Origin: an uncultured Anaeroplasmataceae bacterium
Lineage (GTDB): Bacteria; Bacillota_I; Bacilli_A; Acholeplasmatales; Anaeroplasmataceae
DNA length: 17,872 nucleotides
Assembly: GCA_934229785.1 (NCBI GenBank)
Contig: CAKQEA010000034.1
Span: forward strand, 1 to 17,872
Direction: 5' to 3'
The notes under the pieces are model-generated. The model saw only the letters and a program-made list of their open reading frames with translations, did not search any database and was not told the DNA's origin. The first letter of the stretch is position 1. Every line of letters starts with the position of its first letter. The position numbers and the translations under genes were made by a program. Below are positions 1-8,616 of the stretch, piece by piece.

Positions 1-46
1 TATTTAATTCATTAACTAAGCTATATAAATCATTTCTCATAATCAT
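1..46 (-). CDS. 5' end of a probable heat-shock gene, runs off the left edge
   Basis: Only about 15 codons are visible, reading MIMRNDLYSLVNEL and open to the edge of the window. The first ATG (46-44) lies 5 nt after an AAGGA Shine-Dalgarno core (52-56). The in-frame second ATG (40-38) would have an 11-nt spacing, so the first is preferred. The family cannot be identified from so few residues. The assignment as a heat-shock gene rests on the promoter, which is flanked by two CIRCE-like operators; genes under HrcA control are usually groESL, hrcA-grpE-dnaK, clp or hsp20. The visible N-terminus does not look like GroES, HrcA or DnaK. A small heat-shock protein (Hsp20) is possible but unproven. 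Confidence 0.45.
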   Translation of the reverse strand, partial: MIMRNDLYSLVNELN

Positions 47-60
47 TACCGTCCTTCTCA

Positions 61-87
61 TTGGCACTCTTATACTCCATCTGCCAA
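61..87 (-). promoter_or_regulatory. CIRCE-like HrcA operator, downstream copy
   Basis: Inverted repeat with the exact CIRCE geometry, 9-N9-9. On the plus strand it is TTGGCACTC, nine bases, ATCTGCCAA. Against the consensus TTAGCACTC-N9-GAGTGCTAA, the first arm matches 8 of 9 and the second 5 of 9. It lies in the 5' untranslated region of the left-edge gene, between the predicted transcription start near 91 and the start codon at 46, where CIRCE elements usually sit. Confidence 0.65.
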
Positions 88-97
88 TTACGCTTAT

Positions 98-125
98 AGT
101 ATACCACTTATTTTGGCAATGTCAA
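98..125 (-). promoter_or_regulatory. Sigma-A promoter of the left-edge gene
   Basis: Minus strand: -35 TTGACA (125-120), 16-bp spacer, -10 TATACT (103-98). The predicted start is near position 91. The -35 box lies inside the upstream CIRCE-like operator, so HrcA binding would block RNA polymerase directly. Confidence 0.8.
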
Positions 126-139
126 TACATGAGTGCTAA
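113..139 (-). promoter_or_regulatory. CIRCE-like HrcA operator, upstream copy
   Basis: On the minus strand it reads TTAGCACTC, nine bases, CATTGCCAA. The first arm is a perfect CIRCE half-site and the second matches 6 of 9, with the exact N9 spacer. It covers the -35 box. A second copy at 61-87 lies 25 bp away, giving a two-operator arrangement around one promoter. Confidence 0.75.
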
Positions 140-150
140 TTTTTTTATTA

Positions 151-188
151 TTTTAAAAAAATAAAAAAGCTAGGTATTTGCCTAACTT
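151..188 (-). terminator. Rho-independent terminator, minus strand
   Basis: Read on the minus strand, AAGTTAGG pairs over 8 bp (one G-U) with CCTAGCTT around a 6-nt loop (175-180), followed by a run of T with one A. It lies about 200 bp beyond the main terminator after guaA and just upstream of the heat-shock promoter. It could be a backup terminator or the end of a small transcript. Confidence 0.65.
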
Positions 189-258
189 ATAATTTATAAA
201 CAAATCGATTAAAATGACTCATATAGAAAAATCAAGAAAATTATATTCTCTAGCACCA
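160..258 (-). ncRNA. Weak candidate small RNA between guaA and the heat-shock promoter
   Basis: A promoter-like pair lies on the minus strand: TTGATG (293-288), a 17-bp spacer, and TAGAAT (270-265). From the implied start near 258 to the terminator at 151-188 the transcript would be about 100 nt. No known RNA family is recognised, and no ORF with a ribosome binding site is present. AT-rich DNA often yields promoter-like matches by chance, so this is a lead only. The rest of 189-387 shows nothing else. Confidence 0.15.
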
Positions 259-387
259 TTAATTATTCTATTACATGAGTTTTTCAACATCAAAATATCT
301 AACAATTCAAAATTTATCCAATTACAAAAAATACATAATTTTAAATAAATTCTTTTACTCTTTTTTCTCAAAATTAATTTATATTTA

Positions 388-426
388 GAAAAAATAAATG
401 CTGAAGATTTAAATACTTCAGCATTT
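388..426 (-). terminator. Terminator of the purine operon after guaA
   Basis: Perfect 11-bp stem (396-406 with 416-426), a 9-nt loop, and a T-rich tail (ATTTTTT) on the minus strand. It begins 8 nt past the guaA stop codon and marks the end of the purL-guaA transcript. Confidence 0.92.
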
Positions 427-433
427 CTATCAA

Positions 434-1981
434 TTATTCAAATTCAATAGTAGCAGGTGGTTTAGATGTACAATCAAGCAGTACTCTATTAACTCCTCTA
501 ACTTCATTAACAATTCTTCTTGAAACAATATCCAATACATCATATGGGATTCTAGCCCAATCAGCAGTCATAAAATCAGATGTTTGAACAGCACGAAGTG
601 CTATAGCATAGTCATATGTTCTAAAATCACCCATTACACCAACTGATTGCATATTTGTTAAGGCCGCAAAATATTGACCTAAATTACATGACTTATCAAC
701 ACCAGCCTTAGCAATTTCCTCTCTATAAATATAATCAGCCTCTTGAACTATTTTAACCTTTTCAGCTGTTACCTCACCTATAATACGAATACCAAGACCT
801 GGACCTGGGAATGGTTGACGATATACTAAATAATCAGGAATACCAAGCTCAAGACCAACCTTTCTAACCTCATCTTTAAATAAAAGACGAAGTGGTTCAA
901 CAATTTCTTTGAAATTTACAACTGATGGAAGTCCACCAACATTGTGATGAGATTTAATTACTGCTGACTTACCTAATCCTGATTCAATTACATCCGGATA
1001 AATTGTACCTTGTACTAAATAATCAACAGCTCCAATTTTCTTAGCTTCCTCTTCAAATACACGAATAAATTCCTCACCAATAATTTTACGCTTCTTTTCT
1101 GGATCTGTTACACCCTTTAATTTTGCATAGAATCTATCTTGAGCATTTACCCTAACAAAGTTAAGCTTATATGGACCATTAGGACCAAAAACAGCTTCAA
1201 CCTCATCACCTTCATTTTTTCTTAAAAGACCATGATCCACAAAAACGCATGTTAATTGTTTTCCAACTGCCTTAGATAGTAATACAGCAGCAACAGATGA
1301 ATCTACACCACCAGATAAGGCACACAAGACCTTACCACTACCAATTTTTTTACGTAATGAATCAATAGTTGATTTAGCAAAATCAGCCATTTTCCAGTCC
1401 CCAACACAGCCACAAACATTATATACAAAGGCCGAAAGCATCTTCATACCCTCTTCTGAATGCATAACTTCTGGATGAAATTGAACAGCATAAAGCTTTT
1501 TTGATATGTTTTCCATTGCGGCAACAGGGCAAACTGGTGTATGAGCTGTAATTTTAAATCCATCTGGTGTTTTTGACACATAATCTGTATGACTCATCCA
1601 TACAGTAGTTTCATTTTTGCACTCAGCAAATAACGTAGAGCTATTATCAACTTCAACTAAAGTTTTACCATACTCAGAAACAGGAGCATGTTCAACCATA
1701 CCACCAAGTGAATAAGCCATAAATTGACAGCCATAGCAGATACCTAAAACTGGAATGCCTAAATCAAAAATAGCTTTGTCAATTTGAGGTGAATCCTCAC
1801 CAAATACTGAATTAGGTCCACCAGTAAAAATTATTCCCTTGGCTCCAAAGTTTTTTATTTTTTCAATTGGCATATTGTAAGGATGTACCTCACAATATAC
1901 ATTACATTCTCTAACACGACGAGCAATTAATTGATTATATTGTCCACCAAAGTCAAGAACTAATATTTTTTCGTTCTGCAT
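434..1981 (-). CDS. guaA: GMP synthase (glutamine-hydrolysing)
   Basis: Converts XMP to GMP using ATP and glutamine; cytoplasmic. At 515 aa it has the usual family length. The N-terminal class I glutamine amidotransferase domain (about residues 5-190) has the nucleophile Cys82 in GICYGCQ and the His169/Glu171 pair in QFHPE. The ATP pyrophosphatase domain has the P-loop SGGVDSS at 223-229, and the C-terminal GMPS dimerisation domain ends in [14 protein letters not shown] lies 5 nt before the ATG. It is the last gene of the purine operon, 17 nt after purB. As it makes the guanine nucleotide branch product, its position downstream of a guanine riboswitch gives product feedback. guaB, the enzyme that makes XMP, is not in the window. 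Confidence 0.98.
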   Translation of the reverse strand: MQNEKILVLDFGGQYNQLIARRVRECNVYCEVHPYNMPIEKIKNFGAKGIIFTGGPNSVFGEDSPQIDKAIFDLGIPVLGICYGCQFMAYSLGGMVEHAPVSEYGKTLVEVDNSSTLFAECKNETTVWMSHTDYVSKTPDGFKITAHTPVCPVAAMENISKKLYAVQFHPEVMHSEEGMKMLSAFVYNVCGCVGDWKMADFAKSTIDSLRKKIGSGKVLCALSGGVDSSVAAVLLSKAVGKQLTCVFVDHGLLRKNEGDEVEAVFGPNGPYKLNFVRVNAQDRFYAKLKGVTDPEKKRKIIGEEFIRVFEEEAKKIGAVDYLVQGTIYPDVIESGLGKSAVIKSHHNVGGLPSVVNFKEIVEPLRLLFKDEVRKVGLELGIPDYLVYRQPFPGPGLGIRIIGEVTAEKVKIVQEADYIYREEIAKAGVDKSCNLGQYFAALTNMQSVGVMGDFRTYDYAIALRAVQTSDFMTADWARIPYDVLDIVSRRIVNEVRGVNRVLLDCTSKPPATIEFE

Positions 1982-1998
1982 AAGAACCTCCTAAAAAT

Positions 1999-3291
1999 TT
2001 ACTTTATTCCTAAACGATTAAAAATATAATCGACATTAACCATATAATAATCTAAAGTAAAGCAAGAGTCAATCTCTTCATTTGTAAGTAATTGTGAAAC
2101 TACAGGGTCAGCCTTTAATAAATCACTATAATAAGTTTTTGTTTCCAAAGCCTTCATCGCAATAGGCTGTACTGTATCATAAGCTTTTTCACGAACAAAG
2201 CCCTTTTCAATTAATTTATATAATACTCTTTGAGCAAAAATAACTCCATGAGTTAAATTTATATCCTCAAGCATCTTTTCAGGGAATACAGTTAAATTCT
2301 CTAAAATTCCTTTAAATCTATTTAACATATAATCAAGCAATTCAGTAGCATCAGGAAGAATAATTCTTTCTGTAGCCGAATGAGAAATATCACGTTCATG
2401 CCATAATGCAATATTTTGGAAGAAAGTATCCATATATCCACGCATTACTCTAGCGCAACCACAAATATTTTCTGAAGAAATAGGATTTCTCTTATGAGGC
2501 ATAGCTGATGAACCCTTTTGTCCCTTAGCAAATGCTTCCTCAGTCTCCTTTACCTCTTGACGTGATAAATTTCTAACCTCTAATGCCATTTTTTCAAGTT
2601 CAGATGCTATTAATGCAAGACATGCCATATAATGAGCATGACGATCACGCTGTAAAACCTGAGTTGAAATTAAAGCATGTCCAATTTTTAGATCCTTACA
2701 AACATATTCTTCAATTTGAGGTGGAATATTAGCAAAATTACCAACTGCTCCAGAAAGTTTTCCAACTTCAATTTCTTTACATGCATATTCAAATCTTTCC
2801 TTACAGCGAACCATATCTTCATACCATAAAGCCCACTTTAACCCAAATGATGTTATATCTGCATGCATACCATGAGTTCTACCGATACATGGTGTAGTCT
2901 TAAATTCAATTGCTCTTTTCTTTAAGACTTTCATAATTTCGTCAATATCATGTCTTAAAATTTCATTAGCTTGCTTAAGTAGATAACCATTAGCTGTGTC
3001 TACAACATCTGTAGATGTTAATCCATAGTGAATCCATTTCTTTTCATCACCTAATGACTCACCAACAGCTCTAGTAAATGCTACAACATCATGCTTAGTA
3101 ATTTGTTCAATTTCTTTTATTCTTTCAACATTAAATGTTGCCTTATCAAGCTTAGGTAAGTCCTCCTTAGGAACAACACCAAGCTCACTCCAAGCCTTAG
3201 CATTTGAAATCTCAACCTTTAAATATGCATTAAATTTGCTTTCCTCTGTCCAAATATCACGCATAACTTTTCTACTATAACGTTCAATCAT
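1999..3291 (-). CDS. purB: Adenylosuccinate lyase
   Basis: Acts twice in purine synthesis: SAICAR to AICAR plus fumarate, and adenylosuccinate to AMP plus fumarate. The protein is 430 aa from the chosen start, typical for Gram-positive PurB. The fumarase/aspartase superfamily signature GSSAMPHKRNP (260-270) carries the catalytic serine loop, and the GRTHGMHAD segment (137-145) carries the catalytic histidine region. I chose ATG at 3291 (MIERYSRKVM). The frame extends five codons upstream (MWRNK), but those lie in the folD 3' end, while the GGAGG inside folD's last codons is well placed for 3291. folD's TAA is one base before this ATG, suggesting translational coupling. Confidence 0.97.
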   Translation of the reverse strand: MIERYSRKVMRDIWTEESKFNAYLKVEISNAKAWSELGVVPKEDLPKLDKATFNVERIKEIEQITKHDVVAFTRAVGESLGDEKKWIHYGLTSTDVVDTANGYLLKQANEILRHDIDEIMKVLKKRAIEFKTTPCIGRTHGMHADITSFGLKWALWYEDMVRCKERFEYACKEIEVGKLSGAVGNFANIPPQIEEYVCKDLKIGHALISTQVLQRDRHAHYMACLALIASELEKMALEVRNLSRQEVKETEEAFAKGQKGSSAMPHKRNPISSENICGCARVMRGYMDTFFQNIALWHERDISHSATERIILPDATELLDYMLNRFKGILENLTVFPEKMLEDINLTHGVIFAQRVLYKLIEKGFVREKAYDTVQPIAMKALETKTYYSDLLKADPVVSQLLTNEEIDSCFTLDYYMVNVDYIFNRLGIK

Positions 3292-3292
3292 T

Positions 3293-4150
3293 TTATTCCT
3301 CCACATGCTTTATAAAGCATTCAATCGTATTTTCCATTAAGCAGGTAATTGTCATTGGTCCAATACCACCAGGAACCTTTGTAATGTATGAAACCTTGTC
3401 TAAAACATCATTAAAGTCAACATCTCCACAAAGCTTACCAGTTACTGGATGTCTATTAACACCTACATCAATTATAACTGCACCTTCTTTAACCATATCT
3501 CTTTTAACAAATAATGGCTTACCAACTGCGGCAATCAAAATATCAGCCTCTTTAGTGACAGATGCCAAATCCTTAGTTTTAGAATGAGCAATTGTAATTG
3601 TTGCATTTCTATCAAGCATAAGCTTTGATACCGGAAGACCTACAATATTACTTCTACCAATAACTACAGCTCTTTTACCTTCAATTGGAATATTTACTGA
3701 ATCCAAAACTTCAATTATTCCTTTAGGCGTACATGGAATTATACCTGGCTGCTTTAAGTAAAGACTTGCAACATTTACAGGATGAAAGCCATCCACATCC
3801 TTATCAGGACGAATTGAATTAATAATGTAGGTTTGATTAATGTGCTTTGGTAGTGGGAGTTGAACTAAAATACCATCAATCTCATCATTATTATTCAATT
3901 CCTCAATGATATCAAGTAGCTCTACTTGAGTAATCTCAACAGGTCTTATAATAGTAGTATTAGTAATTCCAATCTCATTACAAGCCTTTTCCTTACCTCT
4001 AACGTATGAAACACTACCAGCATCATCTCCAATTAAAATAACCGCAAGATGAGGCTTTCTGCCATATTTATTTTCAAGCATCTCTACTTGATTTTTCATA
4101 TTAGCCCTTTGCTTACTAGAAAGTTCCTTACCACTAATAATAATTGCCAC
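3293..4150 (-). CDS. folD: Bifunctional methylenetetrahydrofolate dehydrogenase / cyclohydrolase
   Basis: Interconverts 5,10-methylene-THF and 10-formyl-THF, the formyl donor used by PurN and PurH, which explains its place in the operon. The protein is 285 aa from the chosen start. Visible features are the SYVRGKEKACNEIGI region with the catalytic Tyr and Lys, DGILVQLPLP, DKDVDGFHPVN, PCTPKGI, and the NAD(P)-binding VVIGRSNIVGLPV. The start is a GTG. I prefer GTG at 4150 (MAIIISGKEL): it has a GGGTG Shine-Dalgarno-like stretch 5 nt upstream and matches the family N-terminus. An in-frame GTG at 4162 would add four residues but has no ribosome binding site. The gap to purD is 26 nt. Confidence 0.96.
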   Translation of the reverse strand: MAIIISGKELSSKQRANMKNQVEMLENKYGRKPHLAVILIGDDAGSVSYVRGKEKACNEIGITNTTIIRPVEITQVELLDIIEELNNNDEIDGILVQLPLPKHINQTYIINSIRPDKDVDGFHPVNVASLYLKQPGIIPCTPKGIIEVLDSVNIPIEGKRAVVIGRSNIVGLPVSKLMLDRNATITIAHSKTKDLASVTKEADILIAAVGKPLFVKRDMVKEGAVIIDVGVNRHPVTGKLCGDVDFNDVLDKVSYITKVPGGIGPMTITCLMENTIECFIKHVEE

Positions 4151-4176
4151 AAAATCACCCACTTTAATTTTAAAAT

Positions 4177-5421
4177 CTATTTTTTATATGCCTTAGCTCC
4201 AATATCAGTTCTATGGAATAAAGCATCACATTTTATTTCATTTACTAGTTCATTACAACGAATGTTAGCTTCCTGTAGAGTTTTACCCTTCGCTACTGCA
4301 AATAAAACTCTACCACCATTTGTTACTAAATTACCAGCATCGTCAACTTTTGTACCCATATGATAAATATCATCACTATCAGCACCCTCAATAACAAAGC
4401 CTTTTTCATAATGTCCAGGATATCCTCTTGTCGCTAAAACAATACCAAGGGTATAGCAATCATCCCATTCTAAATTAGGCTTTTTACCATCAACTATAGC
4501 CATAAAAGCCTCATAAATATCAGATTTTAAACGAGGTAAAACAACCTCAGTTTCAGGATCTCCAAATCTTGCGTTAAATTCAATAACCTTAATACCCTTT
4601 TTTGTTTTCATAAGGCCACCATATAATACTCCCTTAAAAGGAACACCCTCATTAACAAGGGCTTTAGCTGTAGGAATCATAATTTCATTTAAAGCATAAT
4701 CATAATCATCCTTAGTAATGAAAGGTAGTGGTGAATATGCGCCCATACCACCTGTGTTTGGCCCCTTATCACCATCATATGCTCTTTTATGATCCTGAGC
4801 CATTTCAAGTGGATAAACATTTTCGCCATCAACAAAGCACATAAATGAGAACTCAGGTCCCTCAAGATATTGTTCAATTACAACCTTTCCATGCCCAAAC
4901 TTATCATCAAGAAGCATATCCTTTAAAGCATTATCTGCTTCTTCTAATGTCATTGCAACAACAACACCCTTACCAGCAGCAAGTCCATCATACTTTAAAA
5001 CTGTTGGAAGTGGAGAAATTTTAACAAAAGAAATTGCTTCATCATAATTATCAAAAACCTTATATCTAGCAGTAGGAATATTATACTTTAGCATTAAATC
5101 TTTTGCAAATTTTTTACTTGATTCAATGTTTGCAGCTGCCTTTGTTGGTCCAAAGGTCTTAATTCCTGCCTTAGTTAATTCATCAACAACACCTACTGCC
5201 AAAGAAGCCTCAGGTCCAACAACAACTAAATCAATATTTTCATCTTTGCAAAATAAAACAATATTTTCAACATCGGTATCTTTAATATTTACACACATAG
5301 CAAGCTTAGCAATACCAGCATTACCTGGTGCTGCATAAAGCTCTGTAACATGCTTTGACTTACTTAAAGCATGAACAATAGCATGCTCTCTTCCGCCACT
5401 ACCAATAACTAAAACCTTCAT
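4177..5421 (-). CDS. purD: Phosphoribosylamine-glycine ligase (GAR synthetase)
   Basis: Joins phosphoribosylamine and glycine with ATP to give GAR, the second step of the pathway. At 414 aa it is of normal bacterial length. It is an ATP-grasp enzyme: N-terminal MKVLVIGSGGREHA, the glycine-rich GLAAGKGVVVA (146-156), GPNTGGMGAYSP (220-231), and the metal-binding EFNARFGDPE (281-290). GGAGG precedes the ATG by 7 nt. It follows purH by 17 nt. Its substrate comes from PurF, whose gene is not in this window. Confidence 0.98.
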   Translation of the reverse strand: MKVLVIGSGGREHAIVHALSKSKHVTELYAAPGNAGIAKLAMCVNIKDTDVENIVLFCKDENIDLVVVGPEASLAVGVVDELTKAGIKTFGPTKAAANIESSKKFAKDLMLKYNIPTARYKVFDNYDEAISFVKISPLPTVLKYDGLAAGKGVVVAMTLEEADNALKDMLLDDKFGHGKVVIEQYLEGPEFSFMCFVDGENVYPLEMAQDHKRAYDGDKGPNTGGMGAYSPLPFITKDDYDYALNEIMIPTAKALVNEGVPFKGVLYGGLMKTKKGIKVIEFNARFGDPETEVVLPRLKSDIYEAFMAIVDGKKPNLEWDDCYTLGIVLATRGYPGHYEKGFVIEGADSDDIYHMGTKVDDAGNLVTNGGRVLFAVAKGKTLQEANIRCNELVNEIKCDALFHRTDIGAKAYKK

Positions 5422-5438
5422 ATTAAAACCTCCACAGA

Positions 5439-6992
5439 TTAATGCTTAAAATGACGCATTCCTGTAAATGTCATAGGAATATTATGCTCATTAGCTAAAT
5501 CAATTGAATCCTGATCATGCTTTGATCCACCAGGCTGTACAACTGCAACAACACCATTATTTATACCATATTCTAAAGTATCTGCAAATGGGAAGAATGC
5601 ATCTGATGCTAAAACTAATCCATCTGTAACACCACGAGAATGAGCCTCCTCAATAGCAATCTTAGCAGCTCCAACACGATTCATTTGTCCAGCACCTACA
5701 CCACATGTAGTTCCATTTTTAACAACAACAATCGCATTTGATTTAACATGCTTAACAATTTTCCAACCAAAGTTCATATCAGCTAATTGTTCCTTTGTAG
5801 GCTTTTGATTTGTTATAGTCATATCCTCTGTAATTGTTTTAATTTCAGTATCCTGATCTTGAACAAGTAATCCACCATTAACAGAAACATATTGTGGACA
5901 TTTTGGATAATCACCAAGCTTATATTCAATTACACGTAAATCAGGACGTTTACTAAAGGCCTTTAAAGCCTCATCAGTAAATCCAGGAGCTAAAATCAAC
6001 TCAAGGAAAATTGATTTCCCCTTTACACCATGATCAAATTTAATTAAATTTGCAGCCTCACCATCAATAATTTGGTTAGTGGCAACAATTCCACCGAAAA
6101 TAGAAACAGGGTCAGACTCATAAGCCTTAATCCAAGCTTCCTTTAAATCCTTACCAACTGCAGCTCCACAAGGATTCATATGCTTTAAGCCTAAAGCAAA
6201 AGGCTCATCACCGAATTCTCTAACAATATTTAAAGCAGCATTAGCATCCTGAATATTATTATATGATAATTCCTTGCCTTGAATTTGTCTAGCATTTGCT
6301 AAAGAGTATGGCAAATCTGTTCTTGTTGCATAAAACTTTGCAGATTGATGAGGATTTTCACCATATCTTAAAGATTGCTTTAAATCAGCCTCAACAAATA
6401 GCTTCTCATTAAGACCAGCTTTTTCTCTCATATAAGAAGCAATCATTGTATCATACTCGGCTGTTAGGGTATATACCTTAGCTGCAAGCTTTAATCTAGT
6501 TTCATATGTTGTATCACCATATTCTCTAATCTCAGCTAAAACCTGATCATAGTCATTAATATCTGAAACAACAGTGACAAACTTATGATTTTTAGCAGCG
6601 CTTCTTAGCATTGAAGGACCACCAATATCAATATTTTCAATTGCCTCATCAAATTCTGCGCCACGTTCAATAGTCTTTTTAAATGCATATAAATTGACAC
6701 AAACTAAATCAATATACTTAATATTATGCTCTTTAACCTGATTAATATGAGATTCCTTATCCCTAATAGCTAAAAGTCCACCATGTACCATAGGGTGAAG
6801 TGTTTTAACACGACCATCTAAAATCTCTGGGAATCCTGTTACATCAGAAATATCAATTGCCTTAACTCCACCAGCAAGTAAAACCTTCTTTGTCCCACCA
6901 GTAGATACAATCTCATATCCTAATTCTTCAAGACCCTTACAGAATTCAACAACATTAGTTTTATCTGTAACACTAACTAAAGCTCTTTTCAT
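5439..6992 (-). CDS. purH: AICAR transformylase / IMP cyclohydrolase
   Basis: Last two steps to IMP: formylation of AICAR with 10-formyl-THF, then ring closure. It has 517 aa, the normal length. The N-terminal MGS-like IMP cyclohydrolase domain shows STGGTKK (30-36), GRVKTLHP (60-67) and DIGGPSMLRSAAKNH (122-136). The transformylase domain shows RYGENPHQ (209-216), the catalytic Lys270-His271 in LKHMNPCG, and ASDAFFPF near the C-terminus. The start lies 4 nt after the purN stop, with its GGAG inside purN's last codons, so the two genes are probably translationally coupled. Confidence 0.98.
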   Translation of the reverse strand: MKRALVSVTDKTNVVEFCKGLEELGYEIVSTGGTKKVLLAGGVKAIDISDVTGFPEILDGRVKTLHPMVHGGLLAIRDKESHINQVKEHNIKYIDLVCVNLYAFKKTIERGAEFDEAIENIDIGGPSMLRSAAKNHKFVTVVSDINDYDQVLAEIREYGDTTYETRLKLAAKVYTLTAEYDTMIASYMREKAGLNEKLFVEADLKQSLRYGENPHQSAKFYATRTDLPYSLANARQIQGKELSYNNIQDANAALNIVREFGDEPFALGLKHMNPCGAAVGKDLKEAWIKAYESDPVSIFGGIVATNQIIDGEAANLIKFDHGVKGKSIFLELILAPGFTDEALKAFSKRPDLRVIEYKLGDYPKCPQYVSVNGGLLVQDQDTEIKTITEDMTITNQKPTKEQLADMNFGWKIVKHVKSNAIVVVKNGTTCGVGAGQMNRVGAAKIAIEEAHSRGVTDGLVLASDAFFPFADTLEYGINNGVVAVVQPGGSKHDQDSIDLANEHNIPMTFTGMRHFKH

Positions 6993-6996
6993 TTTT

Positions 6997-7566
6997 TTAT
7001 TCTCCTTGACATATTTTTGCTACAACCTGAGGATAAAGCTCATGCTCTAAGGCGTGAATACGCTTCTCAACCTGATCCTCAGTTTCACCCTCAACATAAT
7101 CAAATGACTTTTGGGCAACAATAGTTCCACAATCCATTTCACTATCAATATAATGAATTGTAACACCAAAAACCTTAACTCCATACATATAAGCATCATG
7201 TATTGCATGTGCACCCTTAAAGGCTGGAAGAAGGGCAGGGTGAATATTTAATATTTTCCCCTCATAATTATCTAACAAAACCTTACCACATATTCTCATA
7301 TATCCAGCAAGACAAATTAAATCAACATTATATTCTTTAAGCTTATTAACAATCTCTGTTTCATATGATTCCTTTGACTTGTAATCTTTTGCTTTAAAAA
7401 TAAATGAATCAACATTATGATTTATAGCTCTCTTACATACATAAGCATCCTTATGATCACAAACCATCAATACAACCTTAGCATCAATTCTTTTATCCTC
7501 ACAGGCTTGAACTAATGCCTCAAAATTAGTACCACTACCAGAGGCAAATATTGCAATTTTCTTCAT
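6997..7566 (-). CDS. purN: GAR transformylase (formate from 10-formyl-THF)
   Basis: Transfers the formyl group of 10-formyl-THF to GAR, giving FGAR (third step). The protein is 189 aa, as expected. The N-terminal phosphate loop is FASGSGTNFEAL. Catalytic residues are visible as Asn107 and His109 in LNIHPALLPAFKG, and Asp145 in SEMDCGTIV. Its ATG shares one base with purM's TAA (the TAATG arrangement), a typical coupled junction. Confidence 0.98.
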   Translation of the reverse strand: MKKIAIFASGSGTNFEALVQACEDKRIDAKVVLMVCDHKDAYVCKRAINHNVDSFIFKAKDYKSKESYETEIVNKLKEYNVDLICLAGYMRICGKVLLDNYEGKILNIHPALLPAFKGAHAIHDAYMYGVKVFGVTIHYIDSEMDCGTIVAQKSFDYVEGETEDQVEKRIHALEHELYPQVVAKICQGE

Positions 7567-8597
7567 TATTTATGAATCTCAACTTTGCCTGAATTTGTAA
7601 TACTACCAATAATATAAGCCTTATCACCATACTTAGCTAAAATATCAATTGCTAATTTAGCATCAGCCTCATTATCTAAAGCTAAAACCATACCAATACC
7701 CATATTATAAATATTAAACATTTCTCTATGATTTACATGTCCATATTTCTCTAAAAACTTAAATACAGGAAGAATTGGCCAACTACCCTCAATAATATCA
7801 AGACCCATTCCATCTTTTAAAATTCTTGGAATATTTTCGTCGAAGCCACCACCTGTTACATGAGCAACACCATGAACATCAACATTCTTAATTACATCTA
7901 AAACCTGCTTACAATAAATACGAGTTGGAGTTAATAAAACCTCACCAACAACTCCACCTAATTCCTTACTATAAGAATGAAGATCAATATTATTATCAGC
8001 AATAATTTTACGAACTAAAGAAAAGCCATTTGAATGAACACCAGTTGATGCAATACCAACAAGCACATCTCCAACCTTAACCTTTGTTCCATCAATAAGC
8101 TTAGACTTCTCAACAACACCTGTAGTATAACCTGCAATATCATATTCGCCATCAGTATACATACCAGGCATTTCAGCTGTTTCTCCACCAATTAAAGCGC
8201 AGCCAGCTTGAATACATCCATCACTAACACCCTTAACAATTTGCTCAAGCTTAACTGGATCAGCATGTCCTACAGCCACATAATCTAAGAAAAATAATGG
8301 TTCTGCACCTTGTGCTAAAACATCATTAACACACATTGCAACTGCATCAATACCAACTGTATCGTGCTTATCCATTTCAAATGCTAATTTCAATTTAGTA
8401 CCAACACCATCAGTACCAGAAACCAACATTGGCTCCTTATAATTTAAAATTGATAAATCAAACATTCCTCCAAATGAACCAATATTTGATACACATCCAA
8501 CTCTATTTGTAGCAGCAACGTGTTTTTTATATCTCCTTACTGCCTCGTATCCTGCTTCTAAATCTACTCCAGAAGAACCATATGCCTTTGAACCCAT
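7566..8597 (-). CDS. purM: Phosphoribosylformylglycinamidine cyclo-ligase (AIR synthetase)
   Basis: ATP-dependent ring closure of FGAM to AIR (fifth step). At 343 aa it has the family length. PurM/AIRS features include [17 protein letters not shown] near the N-terminus, [10 protein letters not shown] (61-70), [11 protein letters not shown], and [10 protein letters not shown] in the C-terminal half. GAGGATG precedes the ATG. It lies 19 nt downstream of purL, which supplies its substrate, and overlaps purN by one base. Confidence 0.98.
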   Translation of the reverse strand: MGSKAYGSSGVDLEAGYEAVRRYKKHVAATNRVGCVSNIGSFGGMFDLSILNYKEPMLVSGTDGVGTKLKLAFEMDKHDTVGIDAVAMCVNDVLAQGAEPLFFLDYVAVGHADPVKLEQIVKGVSDGCIQAGCALIGGETAEMPGMYTDGEYDIAGYTTGVVEKSKLIDGTKVKVGDVLVGIASTGVHSNGFSLVRKIIADNNIDLHSYSKELGGVVGEVLLTPTRIYCKQVLDVIKNVDVHGVAHVTGGGFDENIPRILKDGMGLDIIEGSWPILPVFKFLEKYGHVNHREMFNIYNMGIGMVLALDNEADAKLAIDILAKYGDKAYIIGSITNSGKVEIHK

Positions 8598-8616
8598 TTT
8601 TACATCCTCAACTTTC

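Noticed and set aside
3292..3306. Upstream start for purB (MWRNK)
   Set aside because: It lies inside folD's end without a Shine-Dalgarno of its own; the GGAGG there serves the ATG at 3291.
4151..4162. Upstream GTG start for folD
   Set aside because: There is no ribosome binding site upstream, and the four extra residues do not match the family.
4049..4363. Plus-strand open frame across folD and purD
   Set aside because: Shadow of two well-supported genes, with no start signals.
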